NCBI GenBank assembly: GCA_023238725.1 | Contig: CM041531.1 | Location: forward strand, 16,390,643-16,454,642 | Source of the DNA: Scortum barcoo | Taxonomy: Eukaryota > Chordata > Actinopteri > Centrarchiformes > Terapontidae | DNA length: 64,000 bases | Direction of reading: 5' to 3' | Shown: piece by piece, positions 36,296 to 49,900 of the stretch | Layout: every line of letters starts with the position of its first letter | How positions within the stretch are numbered: the stretch's first letter is position 1 | The notes under the pieces: model-generated | What the model saw: the letters and a program-made list of their open reading frames with translations, nothing else | Told to the model about the DNA's origin: nothing | The model's database searches: none | Program-made: the position numbers and the translations under genes

Positions 36296-38732
36296 TCCCA
36301 ATTTAAGTTTTTCTTTTTCTGATGTCCTTTGTGTTACTCAATAAAGAAACACAGAACTCCCATGGCTATTTTATGGCCACCAAATGTAATTATTTCAATT
36401 TTTGAGAGAGATCATGTTTTTTCCATCTGTTTGGCATGATGGACCCTCTAAATACTACAGTTTTAGAGAAGAAGCCAGTCTGAGGTGTGAATCACAACTG
36501 TTGGAAATTCAAAATACTTGGTACAGTCAGAAAATTTAACCAAATGCTGGACCAAACATGAACTTATTTGAACTTGCAATAACTGACTGTTTTGGCCATT
36601 TGGGAGCAGCAGAGCAGCAAACAAATTGTGAACATATCATCACCTTTTATGTTGCCATGGTGAACTTGTCTGCTGTTTGGTGCTGAGCAGGAAGTGTACA
36701 GTGTGTTTGTAGACTTTTTTTTCGCTGAAATAAGCTGTCTGACACAATGTCCAAAACAGTTAACTTGTGGGTTGGACTGCTAAACAATGAGATAAACCTC
36801 ATGATAGAGCAGATTCAGGTGATAGTTCTTTTTCTCAAAGCCTTTAACACTGTCATTTGATTCATACAGAATATCGATTTCTGCCACTTTGAGCTGCAGA
36901 CTGTTTTCTCAACAGTATAATATTTAGTTTCCGATCACCATTAGCGGTGCACGTAACAGACTTTTAAGCTCTGTTATTGGATGTGTCTTGCCAAAATGCA
37001 CAAGTTAACTTGCACTTGAACTGCTGATGAAAATGTATGCCTGTTTCAAACTCTAGCGCTAAGTTCTAAGTTGAACTTAAGTTCACTTGAATTGTTTTTT
37101 GTTAAATTGTAGCTTGTCCAAGACTTTACTCTCTCGAATAATATTCATACCTATTTTTCTAAATATAAAATATAAAAAATATATATGCTCAGAATCCATG
37201 AGGTTGTGTTTGCGTGTCCTTGACATGGCATTGTCTGGGAGTTTGGTTGGATTTTTTTGTTTTAAACCAAGACAGTATCACTTCACTTCAATCGGAGAGC
37301 ACTTCAGCTCAGTATCACAGCTGATAGCTCTGCAGTGAACCATGGCAGAGAGCCAAAATGCACATGTGTCAGTATTGCAAGTACAGCTGAAAACCAATTA
37401 GTGTTTTTTTTATGACAGGAACAGAGAGTATGGAAGCATAGCCATATTTTACAGGGCAGCTTGTGTTTCAATCTGTGTTGCAGGCATGACATCAGTGTCT
37501 CTGTGTTGAGACAGGAAAATCTTATCCCACTGCCACTGTCATAAAAGCAACACAATAATGAAATGACATCACAGTGGGCCAGTAATTAAATGAGCAGACT
37601 GCTGTCTTGGAGTTTTAACTAGGCTTGGAGATTGTGAGTAACAGTGCTGGAGAATAGGCTGTCAGTGAACAAAGCCCTGGAGCTATGGGCTTGTTGAGTG
37701 TGGAATTCACAAATGTATTATTATCATGTTGCTTTTGTATTGCCTTGTCATCATGCCTTGATATAAATGTATTTACACACTCACGTAGCCCTTTCTGCAC
37801 TCTCATCTCTTTACAGCGCCTCTTACTTGACACAGTAACACAGTCTTAGTTTGCTAAGTGACCGGGGGAGTCGGGTGGTATGTCAGATGACAGTTTAAGC
37901 CATCTAATCTGCCTGGCCTTCAGCCTGGCATTAAACAGCCAGGCTGCTGGGCGAGGGAGATGAGTTTAATTATTACATTTCAGGCAAAAACTCATTATCT
38001 CAGTGACCTGCAAAGCAGCATAGGCCAGCGTCGATGCTCAGGCTGCATGATACCAGAGGCAAGCCTGTCTGACTGTGGGTGATGAAATAATCACAGTCCG
38101 TGCTCCAGCCGTGCCTAGTGGCAGACAACAGCAGCACTTGGTTTCTTTGCTCCTGTCTTGTTATGAAGGATGTGTTCCTATCTCACAAAAATACTGGAAA
38201 GAGTGAAGTGGAACAATTTAAGATTGACTCAACTGAATCGCAGGTTTTGTCATTGGGAAGATTTACAAGGAGACTCATTTGCAGCTGTCGTTGCTGGTTG
38301 TGACGTGTGTATTAACTTCTGCTTATTCAAAGATTGTGCCTTGTGCCAGAGCTGCATTTGCATTAGAAAATGCTAATGTCATCGTTAGTTGTTTTAAGTA
38401 GCTGTAACTCCGTTATGTTTTTACATAAATTGTCATTCGCTTTCCGTACATCAAAGAAAAGTCATATTCACAACTGGGCATGTGGGGAGGGTTGGCACAT
38501 TGAGTACTACTCTAAACAGGGAAGTGTTAAACACTTCAGCCAGTAAACAAGCCTGCTGATCTCACTCTACCTCCCTTGGGGAGCAGGTCCACCACGTACC
38601 CTGCCTGTTTACCATGTATAAGTTTCCCTAAAACTTTTATAAAAACTCCATTTATGAGAACTTCAAAGGATGGGCTTGCTGGGGGGAAGAAGAATCTTCT
38701 ATCAGTCCGTCTCATTATGCCTTGAGCAAGAG

Positions 38733-38733
<1 letters not shown>

Positions 38734-38784
<51 letters not shown>

Positions 38785-38788
38785 CCCC

Positions 38789-38822
<34 letters not shown>
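38734..38822. repeat. Long CT microsatellite
   Basis: Nearly 90 bp of TC units with one short C run and one TTT interruption. Its minus-strand translation gives several long RERERE frames (38536-39083) that are not genes. Confidence 0.95.
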
Positions 38823-38823
<1 letters not shown>

Positions 38824-40599
38824 CGTGCTGATGGATACGATGCAAATAAGCTGTCGGAGGAAGAAGGACAAGATTGAGCAAAAAAGGAGCGAAAAGTAGA
38901 GGAGCGCAAGGACGTGAGCAAAACTGCAGGGAAGTTGGAGATATGAATAGAGATGCAATCTGTGTCATCAGTCCTTAACACTTTTGCAAACAGTGATGAA
39001 ACAGAAACTCTTTCATCTTCCAGCAAATCGCCATGATTCTCTCTATGGCTGTTTTCTGCTCCGACAACCAGGATCAGGTCCATAATCTACTGAACCACAG
39101 TGATGTTCAGTCTTGCACATATTGGAAACAGTGGTTACTTTATTCTACTGGTAGCATAAGATTGGGGGCGTTACCTAGTGGTGCATGCTAGGTAGCATCA
39201 GCTTGAAGCCCCATTGATTCACTGTTGGAGTGACTGGAGCAGAGGTCATGGTGGGGTCTATGCAATTAGAGATGAACTCATGGTCTTTAATAGGGAGGAG
39301 GGATGAAAGGGCTGCCAATTACTCTATGCTGCTTTGTACTGAGAACGACCTGGTGCTGTTAAGACCCAGCGTGATTAACCTTCTGAAGCGCTGACTTTGT
39401 TTATTCTTTACATGAGAAGAAATTAAAGGGGGAGGGGGGTTAATTAGTGCTCATGATGCTGGAACTGTGTTTCAGTATTTGCTATTTTTACACTTATTGA
39501 CCCCATTTATTGGGGCCAGTGTTAGAGGGGCCCTGCCATGTTCTCTTGCACAGTTGAGAGAGTTTCCATACTATTATCTGGAGAATGTTGAATGTTTAAC
39601 ATATGTGAATGTTGAAAAGCTGATAAGCAGCAATCAAAGTCTATGTGAAACTAATATAGTATAATGAAACTGTGCCATCTTTTATCTCAGCCTTATCTAA
39701 GTCTCAACATGACGACAAATATTTCCCCAAATGTTGAACTATTCTTCGAAATGCTGCACAAGTTTAAATAAAATAACCCTTGACTTATCTGTTGGTTGCT
39801 TGTTGGTGTGGTGTGGGAGCCAACCATTTTTCTGCTTTTGCTGTTAGAGTAAGTCAGTTTAGATATTAAAAATGTGCCCAGCTTAATGAGAAAAATGTTC
39901 ACATTGAGGCGTGTGGGAGAAGGTGGTTGGGAGGGGGATTTCAACTTATTCACTGTCAGACAGAAATGAAACAGGAAGTACTGTTGTTGTCAGAGTTAAC
40001 AGGAAGTTGACAGCGTGTCCAGCTCTGCTGTCTTCGTTTTGTGGTAATGAACACTTTTCTATTGCTTAAAACACCACATGGGGTGCTTTTAAGTTAGATA
40101 CCCTCTTTTTAAACATTTCCAAGTCTCCAAAGCTGCCCAACATGTTTTGCTGACAAGAGCACAAAGAACATTATCTGTTTCCACTAAAGGGAGGTAATCT
40201 TGGTCAGGTTGTGTCTTTGCTGTGTTTTTACAGTACTTTTAATTTAGAGCCGGCTGGGATTTTGAGACATACTCTGGTTGATATCTGTAATTCCAAAATG
40301 TTTTTGAATGGCTGGGATGTTGTTAGTTCTTTGGGGAGGAAACAGATGGTTGAACCGTCATTTATTCATGGAAAGTTTTAGTGAACACCATGCAGTTATT
40401 CAGAAACTGCCTTTTTCGAACTCCCACTCAGTACACTTCACATTTCCTAAGAACAGCCCAGCATAGGTCATGGTCCTCTGCTGTGACCAGCTGAGGCTTT
40501 TGGAATTGTATGGAGTTAGATGAATTATCAGTAATCAATATATCAGTCATCAATATATCAGTTAACCACTATTCACAAGAATAAATCTGTGAATCTCTT

Positions 40600-40740
40600 T
40601 AAAAGAATTGTTAGACATTCTGGGAAATAAACACATACTTTCTTCTGTTACTTTTGGACAAAGCAAGGCTAGCTGTTTCCTTCTATTTCCAGTCTTTATA
40701 GTAAGCTAAGCTGATCATACATATGGGACAGGTGTTAAAA
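40600..40740. repeat. Dispersed repeat fragment (shared with 21.3, 54.4-55.1 kb)
   Basis: TTAGACATTCTGGGAAATAAAC, then GGACAAAGCAAGGCTAGCTGTTTCC and CCAGTCTTTATAGTAAGCTAAGCTG form a recognisable high-copy fish repeat. Related pieces occur at 21340-21396, 54415-54520, 54630-54760 and 55015-55065. Confidence 0.6.
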
Positions 40741-41483
40741 AATGAAATGAAATGACCCTGGTAATTCTATACCTTATTATATATACATATATATAAAAAC
40801 CTGGTATAATGGTATGATATTATAATATTTAACTTGCTAAAAGTCTCATTGAGATCAAGTTAATATGAAACATTAGGTCAAGGGCAAAGTTCAATGACAT
40901 GTTTACTTGCTCTGCTCATCATACACTCATGTACAACATTCAGTATTCTTTATGTGTAGAAGAAAATGTTAGCTGAGAATCCAAAGGCTCTATTTACTAA
41001 AATAACACTACAGTAAGTAATATTTTGCCATTGAATAAGCATAACAGAAATAAAATCCTGGGCGATCCAACCTTAGAAAAGTGTGTTTCACACCCTCACA
41101 AAGCATGGTCATGCTTCCAAAGATCCACAGGAATTGGATTTCATGGGTGAGATAAAGAGAAGAGCGTTTGGCTGTGAGTATCGCTCGGGGGGCTTAGCAC
41201 TTCTTGTTCAAGATACATCGGACGGGTGGTATTTTGAAGTTAAAGAGAGGCACTGAGGAGGTCAGAGCAAGTATAGATAGATAAGAAAACTATAGAGCTG
41301 TTTCACTGTTTGATGTTTGATGAATTTTCAGGCCTTTGTCAATTAATGAAATGAGAACCTAAGACACCAAAAATATATACCCTGGTATGATTAAAGGATA
41401 TTCATACAGAAATCATTAAGTGACACATTGAATGATTTGATCATTCATGTGGTATATGACTCACATGTGGGTTCAGATTTAGG

Positions 41484-43262
41484 TTTTTTTTTTTTTTAGA
41501 AATATATTTATTTATTTTCAATATAAAAAAGAGAGAGAAAAAACATAGAAAAACAAGAAAAGGAAAGAAAAAAGAACACATAACATGTAGAATACAGCAC
41601 ATCTTGCATTACAACGATATTTCATGGTCATTATAAGGTGAGTATCTACTATAGACAGAAAACATATAAGAGAAGAAAAAATAAATTAAGTTTGTAGACA
41701 TATACAAAATCATATACTCGTTTGCACTGTGAGGTTTTGTACAATAGCCAGTGTCTATGGGCTCACATTTTTAAGGTAATTCAGTACTGGGTCCCATGTT
41801 TTATCAAACTTATCTCCTCTCCTTCATTGTAGAATCTCAGTTTCTCCAGATGTAAAGATTGACAATTCTCCCAACCATAAATTATATGGAGGCACAGAGT
41901 CCGTTTTCCACACTCGTAAAATCAACATCCCAATGTGAATTGCTCTTCCTTTGGAATTTATTAACAGAAGAAAGGACACTTGTGGCCACTAGGATGGCAA
42001 CCAGAGGGTTAGGTGCCAGATTCTTACCAAAAGCCTTAGAAAAACACAGAAAAATACACTTCCAATATGAATGAAGTTTACTACATGCCCAGAATGAATG
42101 TGCTAGGGTACCTATCGTGGATTTACATCAGTGACATATTGGTGGGATATCAGGATACAATTTGTGTAGCTGTTCCTGCGAGTAATGGAGTCTGTGGAGC
42201 ACTTAAAACTGTATTAGGTTGTGCCTGGTGTTAACTGAACACTTTCCATATTCAACTCATCTGCCCATCCTTTTTTATATATCTCTGAATTCACCGGAGC
42301 TCCATCATCATCGGAGATTGCCCCATGGGTGCCCGAGTCAAGACTATTCATAGTCTCAAGAGTATTATATTATGTTTATTCAATACTTCAAAATTTGGTA
42401 GATTTTTTTTAACAAAATCTCTAATCTGCAAATACCTGAAAAAACTTGAGGCAGGTTTTCCATATTTGGCTTGTAGCTGTGTAAATGAGGTTTCCAAGCA
42501 GAGAAAGCAATATCTTTTAGGCCAGGTATGAAAATGTGACTTTCACAGATTGGAGTATCAATATATACACTTGGGGCCTTGATATGAAGTTTTATCTGCT
42601 CCCATGTGCATATAGTACCATTGATTACAAAGCTGTTACTATACTGTGACTTCCTGATTTTGGTGGGACTGTTGAGCAATGCTAGCAAGGAGGTCTTGTT
42701 ATATAGCAGTCGTTCTAAGCGTAGCCAGGCAGGGCAGGAATATGAAGAGGAGGGGAGGCCTTTCCTCCATCAAGCAAGTATAGACAGATGAGCCACCCAG
42801 TAATACATTTTAAAATTTGGTAAAGCAAAGCCTCCAGCATTTTTAGGTTTACATTGATGTTTTTTGGAGATCCTGATGGCTTTGTAGTTCCACAAAAAAG
42901 GTATAATAATTGAATCTAATTGTTTAAAGTAATACTGGGCAATGTAACATGGAAGAGACTGAAAGAGGTGCAGGAAACGTGGCAGTGCAATCATCTTAAT
43001 TGCATTAATCTTACCTACAAGAGAAATATGAAGAGTCGTCCAGAAATTTATACTTTGTTTAAGTTGCTCATTTTTATTATGCCAATTCTTTTGTAAAAGG
43101 TTCCTCAGGGTTTTTGTGATAGTTATACCAAGATATGAGAAGTCTTTAACAGTTTTAGGCTTTTGAGTTTGGGGTATATTGTCTGTGAGAAAATAGCCAG
43201 AGGTTAACTTTTCAAAAATATAAAGAGACTCAAGAGGATTCAGTTCTGAATTACCATAAAAA
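41484..43262 (-). mobile_element. 5'-truncated LINE-1 (ORF2 C-terminal part), antisense to mef2a
   Basis: Reading the minus strand from about 43230, the frame gives FSYLGITITK, SLVGKINAIKMIALPRFLHL, FFKQLDSIIIPFLWN and GGFALPNFKMYYW, the hallmark C-terminal part of L1 ORF2. The frame then breaks but continues as an L1-like tail (about 42688-42380). The poly(A) end shows as a T run at 41484-41497 on the + strand. It is a dead copy. Confidence 0.85.
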
Positions 43263-45641
43263 TGTTGTCAAATTGTGATGCTCACTGTATTAGATTAGAT
43301 GTGACTTTTCTTGGGATATAATGAAATTACAATATATAGCTCAGCCATGTTTGTGTGAGTGCTGGTAGCTGCTGCCTGTTGGCTCATCCCTTGGGTTGTA
43401 TTGATTTTTACGTCAGCCAGATAGAGTTTCTGCAATAGTAACATATTGCATCTGCATTGATCAGGACAACTTGTCTGGGATGCACATGTACAAGAGATGT
43501 AGAACAGGCTCCAGCATTGCTCCACACTCTGCAGCATTAGACATAGATTTATTGTAACAAAAAGAAAAGTTGGTAGATATATTTATAAGTATGTATTTTA
43601 TTTGTTTGTATTCTATATTTAAGTTTTCCATTTTTAACAAACATTAAAAATAATTAAGCAGTCACAGGACAGCATAAACACCCTCGATTTCTGTTAAAAG
43701 TTTGAACAGTGAACCTTAAACAGAACTTCAGTGATCATGTATAAGAGCAAACCTGTCTCCTAGTAATTACATTTCCATACTACTTGTAACAGCAAATATG
43801 TTTTGTAAAAAATGTAATGCCACCCAGATTACCATTTTTTATCAATGTAATAACAATGATATTGATGGTAATGTTGTTAATGAAGATATCTATAATCTAT
43901 ACTTTTTACTTTACTAAATATTTTATTACTGACCTTTACAAAGACTCTTGTTGCCTAGAATTAACCACACACAGGACTGAGGATGACTGAGTCTGGCACT
44001 TTGTACTTCCACCATTGACCCCAATCACCTTATAGATAAATGATAAATAAATAAATGATCCTACACTTGAAAAAACTTTGCAAGGGAGCAATTCATTTTC
44101 CTTACAAAGCATATTTGAGAAAGCAAGTTACTTGTGTATACACAATTGACAAGGTTGATTAGGGATATGAATTACTTAATTAAGAGCAATTTGGGTCAAT
44201 TCAATTTGCCAAGCTGGCAATTTAGTTCAACACGGATTATTGAGTTTCTCTCTGAGTTTACCTTAATTTGATTTTAGAGACCATTTTTCATTTCAGTAAT
44301 GCTTAGACAGAACTGTATATTCATTAAATACACTCATGCAATAATATGAAATCATTCTTAATTTACAAAATGAAAAATTGACATCCAAGTTATGTTAACA
44401 TTAATGTGAAACATTATAATAAATAAGGCAGGAAAGTAATATTATTACTATATGTCATTGCATATTAATTTACTAGATATATAAAACCAAACACTCATAA
44501 CTTCAGACAAAACAATGTGCTGGAAGACTAAAGATGTTCACATCTAAAGAGTCAATGTCTGAATAAAAGCAGTGCTGATCATAATATTTAATACTGGCAT
44601 CAGCAGCAGTAACAGTATTAGTAACAGTGTTAGTCCTAGTTTCATCTGTTCAATCCAGTTTGTTATTGTGATTCAAATTTTTTCTAATCAGTTATTGCTA
44701 AAGCCAGCTCATCATGTCTTTGCTAATTTGTCTGTAGCAGATAACCCCATTTTTAGCAACACAATAACTCAATCATTACACCCCTATCTATATATTAGTG
44801 CCGTGCCTGAAAGTGCCTCTTGCTTTTCAAGGACTTTTTAACTACACCAGACCAATAGAGAGTGATTTTATACTCCTCCAAGGATGTAGCTGATTCATCA
44901 TAAGATAGCAATTAAACTCAACCAGCACTCAAGAACACATGCTGAAAGAAATGTCTGTTGTCTATTTTCCCATGGAAATATCAGCTCAGGGGAATGGTGG
45001 AAAGATTTTTTTTCATCTTTCAAAATATTTGTGTCTTGCCATCAAATCATCCAGATTGTAAAACAGATAAATCCTTGTGACCTTTAAATCCCAAATATAC
45101 AAGGAGTCTTTGTCTGTTACGGTGTGTTCCCTGAAGTGACCTGGCAGAGTCAACTGGGATCTGGGCTGGATGGTGACATGATGGTGTTAGAGGATAGCGT
45201 GTAGTCTCTTGAAAACCAATTGCCATTATCTACAATTTAGGTCTTAAATCACAAAAAAAAGCTAAATTCAAGGGAGACGGTATATTTTTTTTAATGGGAA
45301 GCTCTTTAACAATCACTCAAAGGAAGATCACAATACCATAAAAAGACTACATTTTAAATGCATTTCAAATCAACATAGGATTTTCTATTTAATTTTATTT
45401 CTTCTTTGTAAGTGACTGGCACTCAATAATATTATATTTGATCAAATATAGAGGTCTTTTAAATCAGCAAATAATCGCCAATAACTGGTGCATGACAAAT
45501 GTATTTGTCCCATCTCCCAACCCTGTGTACTGGGTCTGCAGTGGGGGTTTTGGTGGCTCAGCTCTGGGATCCACATGCTGCAGTAATCCAGAGAGGGTTA
45601 GGATAAAGCCTAGCTTCGCCTCACTCTTTGCCTCCTCCCAG
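43263..45641. other. mef2a intron 1, distal part
   Basis: AT-rich sequence with no exon or clear repeat visible until the acceptor at 45640. Confidence 0.4.
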
Positions 45642-45772
45642 ATCAGATGAGATTAGAAAAGAGCTAAGGAGCTCTGGGGGGAGGGCAGGACTCAGAAACA
45701 CTGAGGCTGAGGAGAGGAGGGACACAGCGAGGCAGGTGGACACTCCTGCAGGAGGAGAGAGCATAAGCAGAG
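45642..45772 (+). other. mef2a: mef2a non-coding exon 2 (candidate)
   Basis: The 131-bp purine- and G-rich block is bounded by a very good acceptor (CTTTGCCTCCTCCCAG) and a very good donor (GCAGAG|GTGAGT). It lies 1 kb before the exon with the start codon. It could also act as an alternative first exon. Confidence 0.55.
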
Positions 45773-46196
45773 GTGAGTTCACGCAAGACTACAGGTTTGA
45801 ATGTTCATGTTGGTGCACATGAGTGAGCGTTGCTGTGGGAGAGAGTTTAGAGCCAGCTAGACAAGGTGTGTAGTGAAGTGGATGCACTAGAATTAAGTAT
45901 CTTGGTCTTTCTCAGCTTGACGTGTTTAATGCAAATTAATTGGCCACAAATTCTTCTGAGGCTAAAATGATTTTAGAAGAAAAAGGGAATACTACACCTC
46001 CACTCCTCTATAGCAGATTGCTGGTTCTGTCCTTGGTCCTTTAGCTTGATTGTGTGTTTGAAGACACACTGTCTGAAGTGTTTGTGGGTGGGAAACTGGC
46101 GAAAGATCATGTTCGTGTTGCTGGGCTCAGAAGTCCAGCCAGTTGCTGAGTGAATCTTGTGCACTTCATGCCCTCCAGTTGAAGCTCCTTGTTTTC

Positions 46197-46215
46197 TGCA
46201 GCAGCAGCAGCAGCT
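46197..46215. repeat. CAG trinucleotide run
   Basis: Five to six GCA units in the intron before the start-codon exon. Simple repeat seen directly. Confidence 0.85.
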
Positions 46216-46763
46216 GGTGTCTTTATCCTAACCCAGGAAAACAGTGGAATTAGCAATGACAACGATTCAGTGCAGCAGAATGGGAATACCAAGTTGTGAA
46301 GAAAAATGACAAACAGAAGAATGAAAAGAAAGGCTTCAGACTCACTGCAAGAATGATCCATCAGGTCTTGCCAAGCTGATACAGAAATTTGTGTTAGTGG
46401 GTTGCTCTGTGACCTTTATACAGAATAATTTGATGTCATGAATAAAAAATGTATCCAGCAAACATCCAATAGTGAACTGTTTTGATGTTCTTTTTTTTTA
46501 TTTGTCATTCTGTACTGTAAGGACAATATATGCTGTTTAGGGCATTGCAGAGTGAAGATGTTCTACCCACGTACTGACTTGGATTTCTTGATATTGGCTC
46601 AGTACAAGGGATCTATGACCTTTTGGTGCTCTGGTGAATATGCAATGAATGATTCTTGGAAGTATCTGAATGCAGTAGAACTCATTGTGCCACTGGTCAT
46701 ACTGCGATGGCTGAATAACACTGGGATTAAGTTGACTATGTCTCTTATCATACTCTTTTTCAG

Positions 46764-46897
46764 CACGCCATGCCAAACTGAAACTGGTGTTACAGAGCTG
46801 ACAGTGGAACTATGTTATAAGGATTGTCAATTGAACTCTTGACTACCTGGAGTCCACTGATATTCTTCTACGGCTGTTGGAGGAAGTTGTTTTGGAA
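46764..46897 (+). other. mef2a: mef2a 5' UTR part of the start-codon exon
   Basis: The acceptor TCTTTTTCAG at 46763 opens the exon. The 134-bp leader contains two upstream ATGs (46770 and 46812), each followed by an in-frame stop before or near the main start, so they could dampen translation. Confidence 0.5.
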
Positions 46898-46951
46898 ATG
46901 GGGAGGAAGAAGATCCAGATCACCCGAATTGTAGATGAGAGGAACCGTCAG
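46898..46951 (+). other. mef2a: mef2a coding exon 1 (start of MADS box)
   Basis: Reads MGRKKIQITRIVDERNRQ (18 codons) and ends at donor CAG|GTCAGT in phase 0, the exon structure conserved in all vertebrate MEF2 genes. Confidence 0.95.
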
Positions 46952-49900
46952 GTCAGTTCACGTCTTCTGTCATTTTACATTTTTCTAATGTAGTTGTATA
47001 AAAGCCATTTAGAGTATAGCAAGACAGTATGCAGTATAGACCCATGTGGTTGTTCGAAATGTCAAAGTTTGCAGGGCATCATGTCTGCAGGCTTCAGGGT
47101 CAACTCTTCTTTATGTTTTGAGTGTTATGAGGGCGCATCCCAAATAGAAGAAGTATGCCTTGTTAGGTTTGTGCACAAAACCATCTGGCAAAAGACACAT
47201 ACCCTTCTGTGTGGTTTAAACTGCTTCTCCCTACTGCTGAGTTGAACATCTCCTCAATCTTAAGTATCACAACATGCATCCATACAAAAACAAAATGTAT
47301 CTCTGCTGTGGTGATCAACATCTAGAGGCAATTTTGGAGTTTTGTTTGTTTGTTATGTTTATTTTTCATGATATCTGATGTTTTGATGTGTGGCCTGATG
47401 TGTGAATCCTGCTCTAAGATCAACAACTGAAGATTCACTGTGTTTATTGCAAGATCAAAAGGAGTAACAAAAAGATTTGGATGGTTGATGTTTTAAAAGT
47501 AGTCTCATAGAGATTCTTATAAAAAGACCACATATTATGTGGAAGTATTTACAGGTTCATGCACACCTCACAGATGTCTGTGGGTCCCCTGTGCTTTCAG
47601 TCTAAAAATCTCCAAAAGAATCCTCCAAGCCATTTTACTTTTGAGAGTGCAGTGGTCACAGCTGGTGGCGAGGGCAGTAATTTGGGGTTAGCTGGGTTCG
47701 AACGGCACCCTGTCATTAGCAGGGTGGGTCAGTGTTAGGGACACACAGTGGCCTTCTCTCCTCACGTCTCCGTGCGCAGCCAACACTGCTGCCCACTGGA
47801 ATCTCTCTCTGTCTGTCTCCTCTATATATATCACCCCCAACAGCACAACAAATACCAGCCTGTCTGGAAGGAAGGCGCAGGCTCTGGAAATAGGGATGTG
47901 GCTGGAAAATAAATATCTGGGATGATGTTTATATTTGATGTTTGGTTGTCTTGGCCAGAGCATTTTTAGATAGACACTGCTTTAGCTGTCGGTTGTGCAT
48001 CACTGGAGCCTGCTGTATATTTAGGATCTTGTGCTCTATTTTGGGAAGTTGGCTTGTATTCTCATTTTATATGTCAACTTAGCTGGTTTTCCTCTTTTTC
48101 AAATTATCCCACTATTACAGCGCATGCATAATATATACTAATGACATTAGTGGAAAGATGCACCAGCTATCAGTCATCAGATGTTCCCGAAGCAGAACAA
48201 TGAAGTTCTTTTTTGCCTCTTTTTACAGAAACATATTGTAAAAGTCACACTCAAGAAATAATGGCTGTAATTTCAAACATCATTTACAGGGCCATGTTAA
48301 CCGCCCTTTTAATCATAATCAGAACTGTGGCGTCCATTTTACCACTATCTTCTAATCTAGTTACTGTAATGAGATGCAACATTTATTCAGTTACTACTAC
48401 TGTTCCAAATGTTTCTGGCATTAGTGAAAATGTTCAGCTTGGTTGAACTTGAACCATGAACTTGGTTGGCTGTCTGATGCAGCCTTTGCTTCCTCACTGG
48501 AACATGTGATGTTGCAGGGGCTATGGCGTATTGGCTTAGGACACTTTGCTCCTCAGACATTTCGAAAACAAATTAAACTGCACTGGAGAGAAAATATGAC
48601 ATTATATCTAACCCATTGGAGAAATATTAAAACGTTTTAAGAATATGTGCTTTTATGGCCAAATATAGGAGACTAAATCACTTGCTAACAGCACATGTCT
48701 TTCTCTATCTGGCTTTCAGTGCTATAAAATATAAAAAAGCCACTGTGCTATCATGCATATAATGGTGCTCCCCGCAGTTCCCTGGGTAAAAGCCTCCAAG
48801 TGGGGCTGGAAGTGGAGAGCGGCTGTAAGTCACTAGGTTCCACATGTCTAACCCAGCAACCGCCGTGCTTTGGCTTATGACGGCTCCAGTTTCCAGTCTG
48901 TGTATGTCAGTCATCAGACTTTCAGTGAGGCTCACATAGAAGGAAGCATTATCACTTACAAGGACGTCAACGCTCAGAAGTTTATTTAGGGTGGCATTTC
49001 TGGGATCATTGATGGTGAGGAGGAATGACGGAAAGTAATAAGATGTGAGATACCAAGGTATAGAGGAATGTGTTTTTAATGTCAATTTCAAGAGCAAGAA
49101 GGATAGAAACGTATGGGAGAGAGATGGGTGTTTTCTACTGAACAGATTAGATATCTCTTTGAAATGCACACACCCTTCCTCAAAACGCCACAGTAGAAAG
49201 TCAGTCAGAGACCATGATGCAACAGTTCCAGCTCAGGAGATTTCTCCTCTTCCTAACACCCTCTTCCAAGTAGTGCTTATAGGATGATTTAAACTTAACC
49301 TCAGTGAGCTTTTGCCAGAACACCAAACCCAAACTCTTTGGTGGAACTGAAACTGGAAAGATTGATCTTCATCAATGATGGAGAGAGTGAAAAATGACTG
49401 TGCTCCTCTTCCATGTATTCATATCAATGTTTTCTATAATTTGAATGTTTAGCAATTGTTGATTTATTTATATTTCATGTTGGTAAAATAGAGTCTGTCA
49501 GTCTGCCTTTGAGCAAGTACAAATACTAATACTGTACTACAGTAAAACTGTTTGACAGCGAACTGTAAAGGAGTGTTTGAGCCGCAGAGCTGTGAATGTG
49601 TGGAAACATAAGAACATGAAGCAGGGAGATCGAATCACCTGATACTCAGCATTGCTGGAAATCTTAGAGGGTGTGAGAAGGTGTGAGGGTCAAAGGCAGC
49701 TTCTAGATATGTGGTGACATGAGTCAGGATCCCAGCAACTGCGATGGAAGGAAGACATACCCAGATAAATACATATGACTCACTGCAGGGAGTTAGCTGC
49801 ACACCAAAAAAAGAATGAGAGAGTATGGTCAATGTGTGATCTGTGGGTTGTGCGGGAGATGAATGTGAGCTGGTCCACCTCAAATATTTCATTTTAGCTT

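Larger units (their letters stand above)
26723..45641. other. mef2a: mef2a intron 1 (about 19 kb)
   Basis: Large first intron with an hAT element (27284), a SINE (28342), dispersed repeat fragments (30420, 40600), TA, GT and CT microsatellites, and an antisense L1 (41484). It also holds a candidate extra exon at 33222-33329. Several GC-richer unique blocks (about 33780-33970, 37850-38110, 39160-39410) look like possible regulatory sequence but cannot be proven from one genome. Confidence 0.5.

Noticed and set aside
38536..39083. Three overlapping minus-strand frames rich in RE repeats
   Set aside because: Translation of the CT microsatellite at 38734-38822.
47690..47710. tRNA-like B box GGGTTCGAACGG
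   Set aside because: No A box at proper spacing and no cloverleaf; at best a SINE relic.
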